64,000 nt of DNA, taken from positions 124,001 through 188,000 of the forward strand of contig NZ_JACZEP010000003.1 in assembly GCF_014863355.1 (NCBI RefSeq). The letters are read 5' to 3'. Numbering within the stretch: the first letter of the stretch is position 1; each line of letters begins with the position of its first letter. The notes under the pieces are model-generated. The model did no database searches, was not told the DNA's origin, and saw nothing but the letters and a program-made list of their open reading frames with translations. Shown one piece after another: positions 9,358-18,496 of the stretch. This stretch comes from Aminobacter carboxidus. GTDB taxonomy: Bacteria; Pseudomonadota; Alphaproteobacteria; Rhizobiales; Rhizobiaceae. Made by a program: the position numbers and the translations under genes.

Positions 9358-10004
9358 CCAGAACAGCGGAATTTCCGAAATTGCGGCGCGGACTTGTCGC
9401 GATCCTGCGCGGGCTCACCCCCGATCAGGCTGTTGCGGTGGCCGGCGCGGTCTACGCGGCCGGCATCGAGGCAATCGAGGTACCGCTCAACTCGCCGGAG
9501 CCTTTTGTCTCCATCGCTTCCATCGTCGGCAGCCTGCCAGCTTCCGCGTTGATCGGAGCAGGTACAGTGCTTGACGCAACCCAGGTCGATAGCCTCGCCG
9601 AGGTCGGCGGCCGGCTCGTCGTCAGCCCCAACATCGATGCCGAGGTGATGGCCGCAGCTGCCCGCTACGGCATGGTGACCATGCCGGGGGTGATGAGCCC
9701 GACCGAGGCATTCACAGCGGTTCGGCTCGGGGCTTCGGCGCTGAAATTCTTCCCGGCCAGTGTGATCGGGGCAAGCGGTATCGCCGCGATGCGCGCAGTA
9801 CTGCCCAAAGATACTGTCGTCGGCGCCGTTGGCGGTGTTTCCGATCGCGACTTCGCCAGCTACCGCGCCGCCGGCGTCACCGCGTTTGGGCTCGGCACCA
9901 GCTTGTTCCGCCCTGGCATGGGCGTCGAGGAAGTGGCGGCACGGGCAAGGTCCGCCGTTGCCGCCTGGAACGAGGCTTTCGAGGGCAACGACAATGCCGG
10001 CTAA
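9354..10004 (+). CDS. dgoA: 2-dehydro-3-deoxy-6-phosphogalactonate aldolase
   Basis: A 216-residue class I aldolase of the KDPG/KDPGal (Eda) family. The early 'AILRGLTPDQAVAVAGAVYA' and 'IEAIEVPLNSPEP' (with the catalytic-site Glu) are typical of the KDPGal branch rather than of Eda, and the Schiff-base lysine lies in 'SALKFFPAS' about residue 125. The enzyme splits KDPGal into pyruvate and glyceraldehyde 3-phosphate. It overlaps dgoK by 4 bp at its start and the lactonase gene by 11 bp at its end. Confidence 0.92.
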   Translation: MTRTAEFPKLRRGLVAILRGLTPDQAVAVAGAVYAAGIEAIEVPLNSPEPFVSIASIVGSLPASALIGAGTVLDATQVDSLAEVGGRLVVSPNIDAEVMAAAARYGMVTMPGVMSPTEAFTAVRLGASALKFFPASVIGASGIAAMRAVLPKDTVVGAVGGVSDRDFASYRAAGVTAFGLGTSLFRPGMGVEEVAARARSAVAAWNEAFEGNDNAG

Positions 10005-10866
10005 CGTTTTGGTATTGTCCGACCATGCCTGCGAACTCGGCGAGGGGCCGAGCTACGATCCGCTCGGTGACACGCTTTATTGGTTCGACATCGTCAACGG
10101 CCTGCTGCTGGAGAAACGTCTAGGTGAGGACCGCACCACAACGACCCAGCTCGGCCAGATGGCGAGCGCCCAGGCGTCCATCGATGGCGAGCGCCAGCTG
10201 ATCCTGACCGAGACCGGCCTTCATGTCAGGAACAGGACGACAGGCGGCATGGCCCTTCACACGGCGGTGGAAGCAACCAACGCGTCCACCCGCTCCAACG
10301 ACGCCCGCGTGCATCCATGCGGAGCTCTGTGGTTCGGCACGATGGGCAAGCATGCGGAGACCGGTGCAGGCAGGATCTACTGGTTCTTTCGCGGCGAGTT
10401 GCGCGAACTCTATGCCGGAATCTCCATCCCCAATTCGATCGCGTTCTCCCCTGACGGCACGGTTGCCTACTACGCCGACACCGCAGTCGGGCGCATCATG
10501 CGCGTTGCTTGCGACGCAAACACCGGCCTGCCCGAAGGCGCGCCCAAGGTTTTCGCCGAAAGCCAGGGTTCCGGCAGCTTCGACGGTTCGGTGGTCGACG
10601 CCGATGGAACCCTGTGGAACGCGCGCTGGGGTGAGGGACGGCTCGCCGCCTATACGCCCGGCGGCGAACTTGTCCGTTCGGTGCCGTTGCCGGTGAGCCA
10701 GCCGTCATGCCCGGCATTCCTAGGTAAAAATGCCGACCGTCTCGCGGTGACCTCCGCCTGGATCGAGTTCGGCGATGACGCGCGCCGGGCCGAGCCGGAT
10801 GCCGGCATGACGTTTCTGGTCGACCTGCCGGTCAAGGGCCGGCTGGAGCCTCATGTGCTGATCTAG
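9994..10866 (+). CDS. SMP-30/gluconolactonase-family sugar lactonase
   Basis: A 290-residue six-bladed beta-propeller lactonase. The N-terminal 'CELGEGPSYDPLGDTLYWFDI' segment carries the metal-binding Glu; 'TRSNDARVHPCGALWFGTMG' carries the Asn/Asp region; 'IPNSIAFSPDG' and 'FDGSVVDADGTLW' provide the second Asn and the catalytic Asp. It hydrolyses the galactono- or arabinono-lactone made by the SDR dehydrogenase. ATG 9994 is inside the end of dgoA and gives the family-like N-terminus; a longer in-frame extension is not needed. Substrate (galactono- versus arabinono-lactone) is inferred from context. Confidence 0.85.
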   Translation: MPANVLVLSDHACELGEGPSYDPLGDTLYWFDIVNGLLLEKRLGEDRTTTTQLGQMASAQASIDGERQLILTETGLHVRNRTTGGMALHTAVEATNASTRSNDARVHPCGALWFGTMGKHAETGAGRIYWFFRGELRELYAGISIPNSIAFSPDGTVAYYADTAVGRIMRVACDANTGLPEGAPKVFAESQGSGSFDGSVVDADGTLWNARWGEGRLAAYTPGGELVRSVPLPVSQPSCPAFLGKNADRLAVTSAWIEFGDDARRAEPDAGMTFLVDLPVKGRLEPHVLI

Positions 10867-10919
10867 CGGCATGCCGTGCCGACCGCTTTTGGCGGGTCTT
10901 CAACTACGGGATTACAACA

Positions 10920-12635
10920 GTGACACGGAAATTGCGTTCACAGGCCTGGTTCGGTGGCTTCGGCAAGGATGCCTTCATTCACCGCAGCTGGATGAAGAAC
11001 AACGGATTGCCCGACGACGCCTTCGATGGTCGCCCGGTGATCGGCATCTGCAACACCTTCTCCGAACTCACGCCCTGCAATGCGCATTTCCGCGGCCTGG
11101 TCGAACACGTCAAGGCCGGCGTCCTCGAAGCGGGTGGTCTGCCGCTCGAATTCCCGGTTTTCTCGTGCGGCGAATCCAACCTGCGTCCCACCGCAATGCT
11201 GTTCCGCAATCTCGCCTCGATGGATGTCGAGGAGGCGATCCGCGGCAACCCGATGGACGGTGTCGTCTTGATGGCCGGCTGCGACAAGACCACGCCGTCG
11301 CTGGTCATGGGTGCCGCCTCCTGCGACGTGCCGGCGATCGTCGTCTCGGGCGGCCCGATGCTGAACGGCCGCTTCCGTGGCAAGGCGATCGGCTCGGGCA
11401 CTGACGTGTGGAAGTTCTCCGAGGACGTTCGCGCAGGCGTGATGAGCGAGCAGGAATTTGCCGCCGCCGAAAGCGCCATGTCGCGCTCGCCCGGCCACTG
11501 CATGACCATGGGTACCGCTTCGACCATGGCGTCGATGGTCGAGTCGCTCGGCCTGGCGCTGCCAGGTAATGCTGCCTATCCGGCGGTCGACGCCCATCGT
11601 GCGCGGCTTGCCCGCCTGTCCGGCCGACGTATCGTCGAAATGGTCAAGGAGGACTTGCGCCTGTCCCAGATCCTTACCCGCAAGGCGTTCGCCAATGCCA
11701 TCCGCATCAATGGCGCCATCGGCGGCTCCACCAATGCGGTCGTGCATCTGCTCGCCATCGCCGGCCGCATCGGCGCTGAGCTGACCCTCGACGACTGGGA
11801 TCATTTTGGCCGCGATATCCCGACCATCCTCAACCTGATGCCATCGGGCACGTTCCTGATGGAAGAGTTCTGCTATGCCGGTGGCCTGCCGGCGGTGATG
11901 AAGGAAATCGCTGACCTGCTCGATCTCGACGCCTTGACGGTGACGGGCAAGCCGGTCGGCGACAACATCGCTTCCGCCGAGAATTTCAACCACGAGGTCA
12001 TTCTGCCCCGTGCACAGGCGCTGACCCAGCAGGGTGGCATCGCCGTTCTGCGCGGCAACCTCGCGCCCAGCGGCGCGATCCTCAAGCCCTCGGCCGCATC
12101 GCCCGACCTGATGCGCCATCGCGGCCGGGCCGTGGTGTTCGAAAACATCGAGCACTACAAGGCGCGTGTCGACGATCCGGCCCTCGATATCGACGAAACC
12201 TGCGTGATGGTGCTCAAGAACTGCGGCCCCAAGGGCTATCCCGGCATGGCCGAGGTCGGCAACATGGCGCTGCCGCAGAAGCTGCTGGAAAAGGGTGTGC
12301 GCGACATGGTCCGCATCTCCGACGCGCGCATGTCCGGTACCGCCTTCGGCACCGTCGTTCTTCACGCCGCACCTGAAGCCGCTGTCGGCGGTCCGCTCGC
12401 GCTGGTCCAGGATGGCGACATGATCGACCTCGACGTCGAGAACCGCCGCCTGCACATCGAAGTCAGCGACGAGGAACTGCAGCGCCGCCGTATGCAATGG
12501 ACCCCGCCCGTGCCGGAGATGCGGGGCGGCTACCAAAGCCTGTATGTCGAGCGTGTCATGCAGGCCGATCGAGGTGCTGACCTCGATTTCCTCGTTGGCT
12601 GCCGTGGCCACGACGTTCCGCGCGAAAGCCACTGA
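10920..12635 (+). CDS. IlvD/Edd-family sugar-acid dehydratase, probably L-arabonate dehydratase
   Basis: A 571-residue iron-sulfur dehydratase. The three cluster cysteines lie in 'FSCGESNLRP', 'AGCDKTTPSLVMG' and 'SPGHCMTMGTAST', and the C-terminal domain ends in 'RISDARMSGTAFGTVVLH', all as in L-arabonate/D-xylonate dehydratases; the WFG and 'FIHRSWMKNNG' N-terminus is typical of the sugar-acid group rather than of IlvD. It starts with GTG at 10920, the first plausible start after the lactonase. It would make 2-dehydro-3-deoxy-L-arabonate, giving the operon a second branch next to galactonate. D-fuconate or D-xylonate are alternative substrates. Confidence 0.82.
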   Translation: MTRKLRSQAWFGGFGKDAFIHRSWMKNNGLPDDAFDGRPVIGICNTFSELTPCNAHFRGLVEHVKAGVLEAGGLPLEFPVFSCGESNLRPTAMLFRNLASMDVEEAIRGNPMDGVVLMAGCDKTTPSLVMGAASCDVPAIVVSGGPMLNGRFRGKAIGSGTDVWKFSEDVRAGVMSEQEFAAAESAMSRSPGHCMTMGTASTMASMVESLGLALPGNAAYPAVDAHRARLARLSGRRIVEMVKEDLRLSQILTRKAFANAIRINGAIGGSTNAVVHLLAIAGRIGAELTLDDWDHFGRDIPTILNLMPSGTFLMEEFCYAGGLPAVMKEIADLLDLDALTVTGKPVGDNIASAENFNHEVILPRAQALTQQGGIAVLRGNLAPSGAILKPSAASPDLMRHRGRAVVFENIEHYKARVDDPALDIDETCVMVLKNCGPKGYPGMAEVGNMALPQKLLEKGVRDMVRISDARMSGTAFGTVVLHAAPEAAVGGPLALVQDGDMIDLDVENRRLHIEVSDEELQRRRMQWTPPVPEMRGGYQSLYVERVMQADRGADLDFLVGCRGHDVPRESH

Positions 12636-12646
12636 CGGAGAGGCCG

Positions 12647-13582
12647 ATGTCACGTTTTGCCGTCGCCGATATGCATGGCATCCACGCCATTCTGTATGCC
12701 TTGTTCGATGACCAGGAACGGCTGGACCGGGCGGCGATGCGCCGCCAGGTCGAGATCTGCCTCGAGGTCGGCGTCCACGGCATGGCCGCGCTTGGCCTCG
12801 CCACCGAAGTGTCGAAGCTGACCGATGCCGAGCGCCGCACTGTCATGGACTGGATCGCCGAAGACACCGCTGGCAAGGTGCCGCTGGCCCTGACGATCTT
12901 CGGTTCTTCTGTCGCCGAGCAGATCGCCCAGTTGCGCCACGCCGAAAGCGTCGGCGCCGACTGGCTGATCCTGCAGCCGCCGATGGTTGGTCAGTATGGT
13001 GCTGCCGAGTACATCCGCTTCTTCGGTCGCGTTGCAGAAGCGACGAATCTGCCGGTCGCCATCCAGAACGCGCCTGCCTTCATGGGGCGTGGACTGAGTT
13101 CGACCGAGATCAGCGACCTCGTGCGCCAGCACCCCAACATCCAGCTGGTCAAGGGCGAGGGCCCGGTGGTCGACATCGCCGGCCTTGTCGAGGCGACCGG
13201 CGGCAAGCTGCCGATCTTCAACGGCCGCGCCGGGTTGGAAATGCTCGACAATCTGCGCATCGGTTGCCGCGGCCTGATCCTGGCGCCCGACTGTATTGAC
13301 TACGCGGTCGCGGCTTATGACAGCTTCAAAGCCGGCGACGAAGCGGGCGCGCTTGCGACCTATCGCCAGATGCTGCCGGCGGTCGTTTCGACCATGCAGG
13401 GGCTCGAGAATTTGCTGTGCTATGGCAAGCGCCTGTTTGCGCTGCGCAGCGGCCTGGCCGTGCATGATCGTGGCCCAGCTCTTCGCCCCAACGCCACTGG
13501 CCTTGCGATGATCGAGCGATTTGCCGCGGAGATGGGGCCGTTGCAGCTTCGGACGGGATTATTGGCGAACGAAAACGGCTAG
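12647..13582 (+). CDS. DHDPS/N-acetylneuraminate lyase-family enzyme, probably 2-dehydro-3-deoxy-L-arabonate dehydratase or aldolase
   Basis: A 311-residue (beta/alpha)8 protein of the DHDPS superfamily. The Schiff-base lysine is visible as K169 in 'IQLVKGEGP'. The usual GTTGE loop reads 'GLATEVSKLT', and the tyrosine that normally starts the 'YNxP' motif is replaced by Gln140 ('AIQNAP'), which points away from true DHDPS. Lying 11 bp behind the arabonate-type dehydratase, it should act on 2-dehydro-3-deoxy-L-arabonate: either dehydration to 2-oxoglutarate semialdehyde or retro-aldol cleavage to pyruvate and glycolaldehyde. No semialdehyde dehydrogenase gene lies beside it, so the choice is open. 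Confidence 0.75.
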   Translation: MSRFAVADMHGIHAILYALFDDQERLDRAAMRRQVEICLEVGVHGMAALGLATEVSKLTDAERRTVMDWIAEDTAGKVPLALTIFGSSVAEQIAQLRHAESVGADWLILQPPMVGQYGAAEYIRFFGRVAEATNLPVAIQNAPAFMGRGLSSTEISDLVRQHPNIQLVKGEGPVVDIAGLVEATGGKLPIFNGRAGLEMLDNLRIGCRGLILAPDCIDYAVAAYDSFKAGDEAGALATYRQMLPAVVSTMQGLENLLCYGKRLFALRSGLAVHDRGPALRPNATGLAMIERFAAEMGPLQLRTGLLANENG

Positions 13583-13672
13583 ATAGTTTCACTCCAATCA
13601 GAGCAGAACTGTGGGCCCGCTGCTCCCGATTCAGGCGCTTTTTCGACCAATTTTTTTCATTCCAATTTATGC

Positions 13673-13701
13673 TTGCGCGAATGAATGGAAGGCGCTAGCG
13701 T
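13673..13701 (+). promoter_or_regulatory. Predicted sigma-70 promoter of the amidohydrolase-transporter operon
   Basis: TTGCGC (13673-13678), 17-bp spacer, TAGCGT (13696-13701), 83 bp before the first gene. The -10 box and its flank (GCTAGCGTTT) are identical to those of the araF promoter at 3169. Imperfect inverted sequence (TTCATTCC and GAATGGAA) flanks the -35 region and could be a regulator site. No regulator gene lies adjacent. Confidence 0.45.
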
Positions 13702-13783
13702 TTAATCAGCGCATGGGGGAAAGCATCTACCCATAAGCGGTTGGCGTGCCGATTTGCCGGTTTTGAACTGGAGCAGATCGAGT

Positions 13784-15349
13784 ATGAGCAACGCCACAGC
13801 TCCCATCTTTTCCGTTTTGAACCGGGCACCGTCGGTGTTGTTTCGTGGCGCTTCGGTGCTGACGATGGATGCCGACGACCGGCTCCTCACCGATACCGAT
13901 GTGCTGGTGGAAAAGGGGCTGATCACGGCCGTCGGCGTTGGCTTGCAGGCGCCGGAAGGCACACGGATCATCGACGCGTCGCAGCACCTGCTTATGCCCG
14001 GGCTGATCAATGGCCATGTCCATTCTCCGGCGAATTTCCTGAAGGGCGCGCTCGACGACGCGCCGCTGGAAATGTTCATGCTCTACGAGGTGCCGCCGCT
14101 GGCCGGCGCGCCCGACAGCGCCCGGATGTGCAATCTCAGGACCTTGCTCGGCGCCGCCGAGATGTTGAAGCTCGGCATCACATCCGTTCACGACGATGCC
14201 TTCTTCAATCCCGTGCCGACGCCCGAGACCATCGACGCGGTCATGGATGCCTACGCCACGTCGGGCATGCGGGCCAGCGTCTCCCTCGACCAGCCCAATG
14301 TCGTCGAGTTCGACAAGTATCCGTTCCTGAAGGAGCTGCTGCCGCAGGAGTTGCGTCTCCACATGGAAAACGCGCCGCGGCAGAGCGATGGCGAGCTGAT
14401 CGCGCTCTACCGCGCATTCATCGCGAAATGGCACGGCGCTGCAGGCGGGCGCCTGATGGCCTCCGTGTCGTGCTCGGCGCCGCAGCGGGTCACGATTCCG
14501 TATTTCGAGGCGCTGACCGAACTGTCGGCCGAACACGGGCTGCCGTTCATCATCCATATTCTCGAGACGCGCCTGCAGCGCGTGCTTGGCCAGGAAAAAT
14601 ACGGCAAGTCGCTCGTCCGCTATGTCGATGACCTTGGCCTGCTGGATGAGCGCAAGCTGGTCATTCATGCCGTCTGGATCGATCGGCACGACATCGATCT
14701 TCTCGCTGCGAGCGGCTGCACTGTTGCGCACAATCCGATCTCCAACCTAAAGCTCGGCAGCGGCGTCATGCCCTACAGGGCGCTTCGGGATGCCGGCGTG
14801 CCGATATGCCTGGGCACCGATGAGGCGGCGGTCGACGACACCGCCAACATGTGGGGCGTCGCCAAGGTAGCCGGGCTGATCCACAAGATCGCCGATCCGG
14901 AATGGCAGCGCTGGCCGAAAGCGAACGAGGTGCTGGGCGACCTGTTTATCGGCGGCGCCCGCGGCATGGGCCTGCCTGACAGAATCGGCCGCGTCGTTCC
15001 AGGCTATGCCGCCGACCTCATTCTCGTCGACCTCGACACCATTGCCTTTACCCCGCTCAACGACATTCGCCGCCAGTTGGTGTTTTGCGAGAACGGCAGC
15101 TCTGTGACGCTGACAATGGTCGATGGGCGCATCGTTTATGAAGACGGCAAGCTCACGACCATCGATGAAAAGGCCCTGCGCGCCGAGATCCGGAGCCTCA
15201 TGGCCGAGCATCAGGCGAACCTCGCGGAGACACGGCTACAGGCCGACCGCCTCGCTCCCTACTACAGGGAGATGTACCGGAAAACGCTTTCCCGACCTGT
15301 CGGAATGAACCGCTGGGTCGGATCGAACGAGGACGTGCATAACAACTAA
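13784..15349 (+). CDS. Amidohydrolase-superfamily deaminase/hydrolase 1
   Basis: A 521-residue metal-dependent hydrolase of the cytosine-deaminase/TrzN/SsnA group. Metal and catalytic positions are present: HxH in 'INGHVHSP' (H78, H80), 'IIHILET' (His and catalytic Glu), 'VIHAVW' and the Asp of 'CLGTDEA'. ATG 13784 is chosen because a GGAG lies 10 bp upstream; a TTG 30 bp earlier is possible. It leads an operon with a polyamine-type ABC importer, so it probably attacks an imported nitrogen-rich ring or amidine. The fold is shared by guanine, methylthioadenosine and s-triazine enzymes; the substrate is not predictable from sequence alone. Confidence 0.78.
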   Translation: MSNATAPIFSVLNRAPSVLFRGASVLTMDADDRLLTDTDVLVEKGLITAVGVGLQAPEGTRIIDASQHLLMPGLINGHVHSPANFLKGALDDAPLEMFMLYEVPPLAGAPDSARMCNLRTLLGAAEMLKLGITSVHDDAFFNPVPTPETIDAVMDAYATSGMRASVSLDQPNVVEFDKYPFLKELLPQELRLHMENAPRQSDGELIALYRAFIAKWHGAAGGRLMASVSCSAPQRVTIPYFEALTELSAEHGLPFIIHILETRLQRVLGQEKYGKSLVRYVDDLGLLDERKLVIHAVWIDRHDIDLLAASGCTVAHNPISNLKLGSGVMPYRALRDAGVPICLGTDEAAVDDTANMWGVAKVAGLIHKIADPEWQRWPKANEVLGDLFIGGARGMGLPDRIGRVVPGYAADLILVDLDTIAFTPLNDIRRQLVFCENGSSVTLTMVDGRIVYEDGKLTTIDEKALRAEIRSLMAEHQANLAETRLQADRLAPYYREMYRKTLSRPVGMNRWVGSNEDVHNN

Positions 15350-15366
15350 GATAAGAGGAGAACATC

Positions 15367-16428
15367 ATGACTGGAAACTTCGTCAAACCCTGTATTGCCT
15401 TTGCTTTGTCTCTTGCTCTCGGCGTTGCTGGAGGCCAGGCCTCAGCCGCCGAACTCAGGATCGGTGGCGTCGGCGGTGCCGCGCAGGCGGCTGCAACCGA
15501 AGCCATGGTCAAGCCTTACGAGGCCATGTCCGGCGCCAAGATCATCGAAGACGAGTATGATCAGAAGCTCGCCGAAATCCGCTCCCAGCAGGAGGCGAAA
15601 AGCCTGAAATGGGACATCATCATGGTCGGCCCTTCCATTGGCCCGCTGGCCTGCGATGAAGGCCTGCTCGAGGACATTTCGGGCAAGGATATCGTCAAGC
15701 AGTCGGATTTCACCAAGCCGCTCATTCCGTGCCTGGTGCCGATGTTCTCGTCGTCGGGCGTGATGGTCTACAACGGCGCGAAACTTGGCGACAACGGACC
15801 CAAGACATGGGCCGATTTCTGGGATGTGAAGAAGTTCCCGGGCAAGCGCGGCTTTTACAACGCGCCCAATGAAACGATCGAACTGGCGCTGCTGGCCGAC
15901 GGTGTCTCCACCGCCGATCTGACCAAGGTGCTGACCTCGCCTGGTGGCATCGATCGTGCCTTCAAGAAGCTCGATGAGCTCAAGCCCAATATCCAGTGGT
16001 GGAACAGCTCGAGCGAGGCGCTGCAGCTGCTGGCTTCAGGCGACATTGCCATGACCTATGCCTGGAACGGCCGTGTCACCAAGGCCAACATGGACGACAA
16101 GCGCGACTTCCGCATCGTCTGGGATGCAGGCCACCTGAACGGCAGTGAGTATTATGCAGTGATGAAGAACACGCCCAATCTCGACGGCGCGGTCGGCTTC
16201 CTGAAGTTTGCTGCCGAAGCCAAACAGCAGGCGGCCTTCACCAACATCACGCCTTATGCTCCGCTCAACAATGCCGCGGTGCCGCTGCTTGATCCAAGCC
16301 TGGCCGAAGTGCTGCCTTCGAGCCACATGAACACGGCCGTCGACCAGGACGATCCTGCCTATGTCTCGTTCTGGCTCGACAACATGGACAACCTGAACGA
16401 ACGCTTTGCCGCCTGGCAGGCGCAATAA
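15367..16428 (+). CDS. PotD-like ABC transporter periplasmic binding protein
   Basis: A 353-residue extracellular solute-binding protein (SBP_bac_1/8, spermidine/putrescine class). Signal peptide about residues 1-27 ('CIAFALSLALGVAGGQASAA'), then 'ELRIGGVGGAAQAA' at the mature N-terminus and the 'VYNGAKLGDNGPKTWADFWDVKKFPG' region typical of PotD-like proteins. The GAGGAGAA ribosome site sits 7 bp before the ATG. It captures the substrate for the permeases and ATPase of the same operon. The amidohydrolase neighbours argue that the ligand is a cyclic or amidated amine rather than a plain polyamine; this is inference. Confidence 0.85.
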   Translation: MTGNFVKPCIAFALSLALGVAGGQASAAELRIGGVGGAAQAAATEAMVKPYEAMSGAKIIEDEYDQKLAEIRSQQEAKSLKWDIIMVGPSIGPLACDEGLLEDISGKDIVKQSDFTKPLIPCLVPMFSSSGVMVYNGAKLGDNGPKTWADFWDVKKFPGKRGFYNAPNETIELALLADGVSTADLTKVLTSPGGIDRAFKKLDELKPNIQWWNSSSEALQLLASGDIAMTYAWNGRVTKANMDDKRDFRIVWDAGHLNGSEYYAVMKNTPNLDGAVGFLKFAAEAKQQAAFTNITPYAPLNNAAVPLLDPSLAEVLPSSHMNTAVDQDDPAYVSFWLDNMDNLNERFAAWQAQ

Positions 16429-16448
16429 CGCACGACTGGGAGCGGGTG

Positions 16449-17669
16449 ATGGAAATCGGCGGACCAGAATTGACCAGGGCACTGCGGGCGTCACGTCGTC
16501 GCCAGCAGGTCGGCGCGCTGACGCTCGTCGCGCCGGCCCTGATCTTTCTGATCGCCGTGTTTGCGATCCCGCTCGCCTTGTTCACCTTTCGCAGCGTCGA
16601 CAATGCCGAGACCTGGAGTGTGCTGCCGTTGACGCGCAGCGCCCTCTCCAACTGGGACGGCAAGGATCTGCCGCCAGAGACGGTCTATGCCGCCTTGGCA
16701 ACCGATGTGCAGGCGATCGAGCGGTCGGCGGCAGCGACGCTGGGCCGGCGGCTCAATTACAGCGAACCCGGCATGCGCAGCCTGATCATTTCGCTGCACG
16801 GGCTAAAGCTTGATCCGGCACGACCCGTTGCCGCACAGATGATCGCTGCCAATGTGCGCTGGGGCGAGCATCGCATCTGGCAGGTCATCGACAGCGAAAG
16901 CGGTCGGCTGACACCCTATTACGCGTTGCGGGCGCTCGACCTGCAGCTGGCCGACGGCCGCATCGTGGCGAGCAGCAGCGAAGATTCAGCGACGTTCCGC
17001 TCGATCTTTGCCCGCACCTTCTGGATCAGCGGCATCGTCACGCTGCTCTGCCTGATCATAGGCTTTCCTGTCGCCTATGTGCTGGCAACCGCCAAGGGCT
17101 GGTTCGGGCGCATCCTGTTCATATCGATCCTGCTGCCGTTCTGGACGTCGGTGCTGGTTCGCTCGATGTCGTGGATATTGCTGCTGCAGCAGAATGGTAT
17201 CCTCAACCGCTTCCTGATCGACATCGGTCTGATCAATGCGCCCCTGACGCTGATCTACAACCGCACCGGCGTCTACATCGCCATGGTGCATGTGCTGCTG
17301 CCGCTGTTCGTGCTGCCGCTGTACGGCGTCATGCTCAAGGTCGATCGCGCATTGCTGCGCGCTGCGGCAAGCCTGGGCGCGCGGCCGCTGGCAGTGTTCC
17401 GGCACGCCTACCTGCCGCAGGTCATCCCAGGCGTCATGGCGGGCCTGGTGCTGGTCTTCGTGACGGCCATCGGCTTCTACATCACCCCTGTCCTCGTCGG
17501 AGGCGGAGGCGACCAGATGATCAGCTACTTTGTCGCCTTCTACACCAACGCCTCGGTCAATTGGGGCCTCGCCGCCGCCCTTGGCACACTGCTTCTGCTG
17601 GCGACGCTATTGTGCCTCGGCGTCTTCCGCTGGGCCTTCGGCAGCGCAACCATGGTGACCGGGCGATGA
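16449..17669 (+). CDS. PotB-like ABC transporter permease with an N-terminal insert
   Basis: A 406-residue permease, longer than the ~280-320 residues usual for PotB. After the first membrane segment (about residues 25-45) there is a ~130-residue periplasmic region (to about 185), then five membrane segments with the binding-protein-dependent transport signature around 'AAASLGARPLAVFRHAYLPQVIPGV'. Similar inserts occur in other polyamine/opine-class permeases. ATG 16449 is preceded by GGGAGCGGG; the GTG immediately before is an alternative. Coupled to the next permease by an ATGA overlap. Confidence 0.85.
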   Translation: MEIGGPELTRALRASRRRQQVGALTLVAPALIFLIAVFAIPLALFTFRSVDNAETWSVLPLTRSALSNWDGKDLPPETVYAALATDVQAIERSAAATLGRRLNYSEPGMRSLIISLHGLKLDPARPVAAQMIAANVRWGEHRIWQVIDSESGRLTPYYALRALDLQLADGRIVASSSEDSATFRSIFARTFWISGIVTLLCLIIGFPVAYVLATAKGWFGRILFISILLPFWTSVLVRSMSWILLLQQNGILNRFLIDIGLINAPLTLIYNRTGVYIAMVHVLLPLFVLPLYGVMLKVDRALLRAAASLGARPLAVFRHAYLPQVIPGVMAGLVLVFVTAIGFYITPVLVGGGGDQMISYFVAFYTNASVNWGLAAALGTLLLLATLLCLGVFRWAFGSATMVTGR

Positions 17670-18496
17670 AATCGGACAGATCTGTCACCATGACCGAACG
17701 CGTCTTCGATCTCGGCGCCAAGCTGATTGCCGTATTGGTGGCGATCTTTCTGGTCACGCCGATCCTGGTCATCTTTCCGTTGTCGTTCACTTCGGACTCG
17801 CTGATGATCTTTCCGCTGCCAGGCGTTTCGATGCGCTGGTATGTCGATTTCTTCACCAACCCCGTCTGGCTGACCGCCTTGCGCAACAGCCTGATGCTGG
17901 CGGTGGTCACCATGGTGGTGGCAACGGTGCTGGGGACGCTTGCGGCCCTTGGACTGGTGCGCCTGTCAAGAGGATGGCGCAGTGTGGTTTCGACCTTACT
18001 GCTCAGCCCGCTCATCGTGCCCGTCATCATCATCGGCGTTGGAACATTCTTCTATTTCGCCCGGCTTGGGCTCGCCGGCAGCTTCTTCGGCCTGGTCCTG
18101 GCTCATACCGTGCTGGCTCTGCCACTGGTCGTCATCGCCGTCACCGCGACGCTCGAGGGTTTCGATCCCAACCTCGTTCGGGCCGCCTATGCATCTGGGG
18201 CGTCGCCGTTTCCGGCGTTCTGGCACGTGACGCGGCCGCTGATCATGCCCGGCATCGCCACCGGTGCGACATTCGCCTTCATCACCTCATTCGACGAAAT
18301 CGTCTGCGTCATCTTCCTCGGCGGCCCGGAGTTCCGCACCTTGCCGCGCCAGATCTGGAGCGGAGCAAAGGAGACGGTGACGCCGACAATCGCCGTCGCC
18401 GCGGTCCTGCTGGTCGTCGCCTCCGTGGTGATGACGCTGGTGGTCGAGGCTCTGAGGAAGCGCGCGCAGCGACTGAGCAAGGGAGCGGCAACATGA
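17666..18496 (+). CDS. PotC-like ABC transporter permease
   Basis: A 276-residue inner membrane permease with six predicted membrane segments. The EAA-type loop reads 'AYASGASPFPAFWHVTRPLIMPGI'. Start ATG 17666 overlaps the previous stop by 4 bp and gives a short hydrophilic N-terminus before the first segment 'LIAVLVAIFLVTPILVIFPLSF'; longer in-frame extensions would run across the PotB-like gene. Its own stop overlaps the start of amidohydrolase 2, so transport and catabolic genes are translated as one coupled unit. Confidence 0.88.
   Translation: MKSDRSVTMTERVFDLGAKLIAVLVAIFLVTPILVIFPLSFTSDSLMIFPLPGVSMRWYVDFFTNPVWLTALRNSLMLAVVTMVVATVLGTLAALGLVRLSRGWRSVVSTLLLSPLIVPVIIIGVGTFFYFARLGLAGSFFGLVLAHTVLALPLVVIAVTATLEGFDPNLVRAAYASGASPFPAFWHVTRPLIMPGIATGATFAFITSFDEIVCVIFLGGPEFRTLPRQIWSGAKETVTPTIAVAAVLLVVASVVMTLVVEALRKRAQRLSKGAAT

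Noticed and set aside
10938-12653. A 571-codon open frame antisense to the sugar-acid dehydratase gene
   Set aside because: It mirrors a real iron-sulfur dehydratase, has no similarity to any family and no ribosome site; high-GC genes commonly leave such open frames on the opposite strand.
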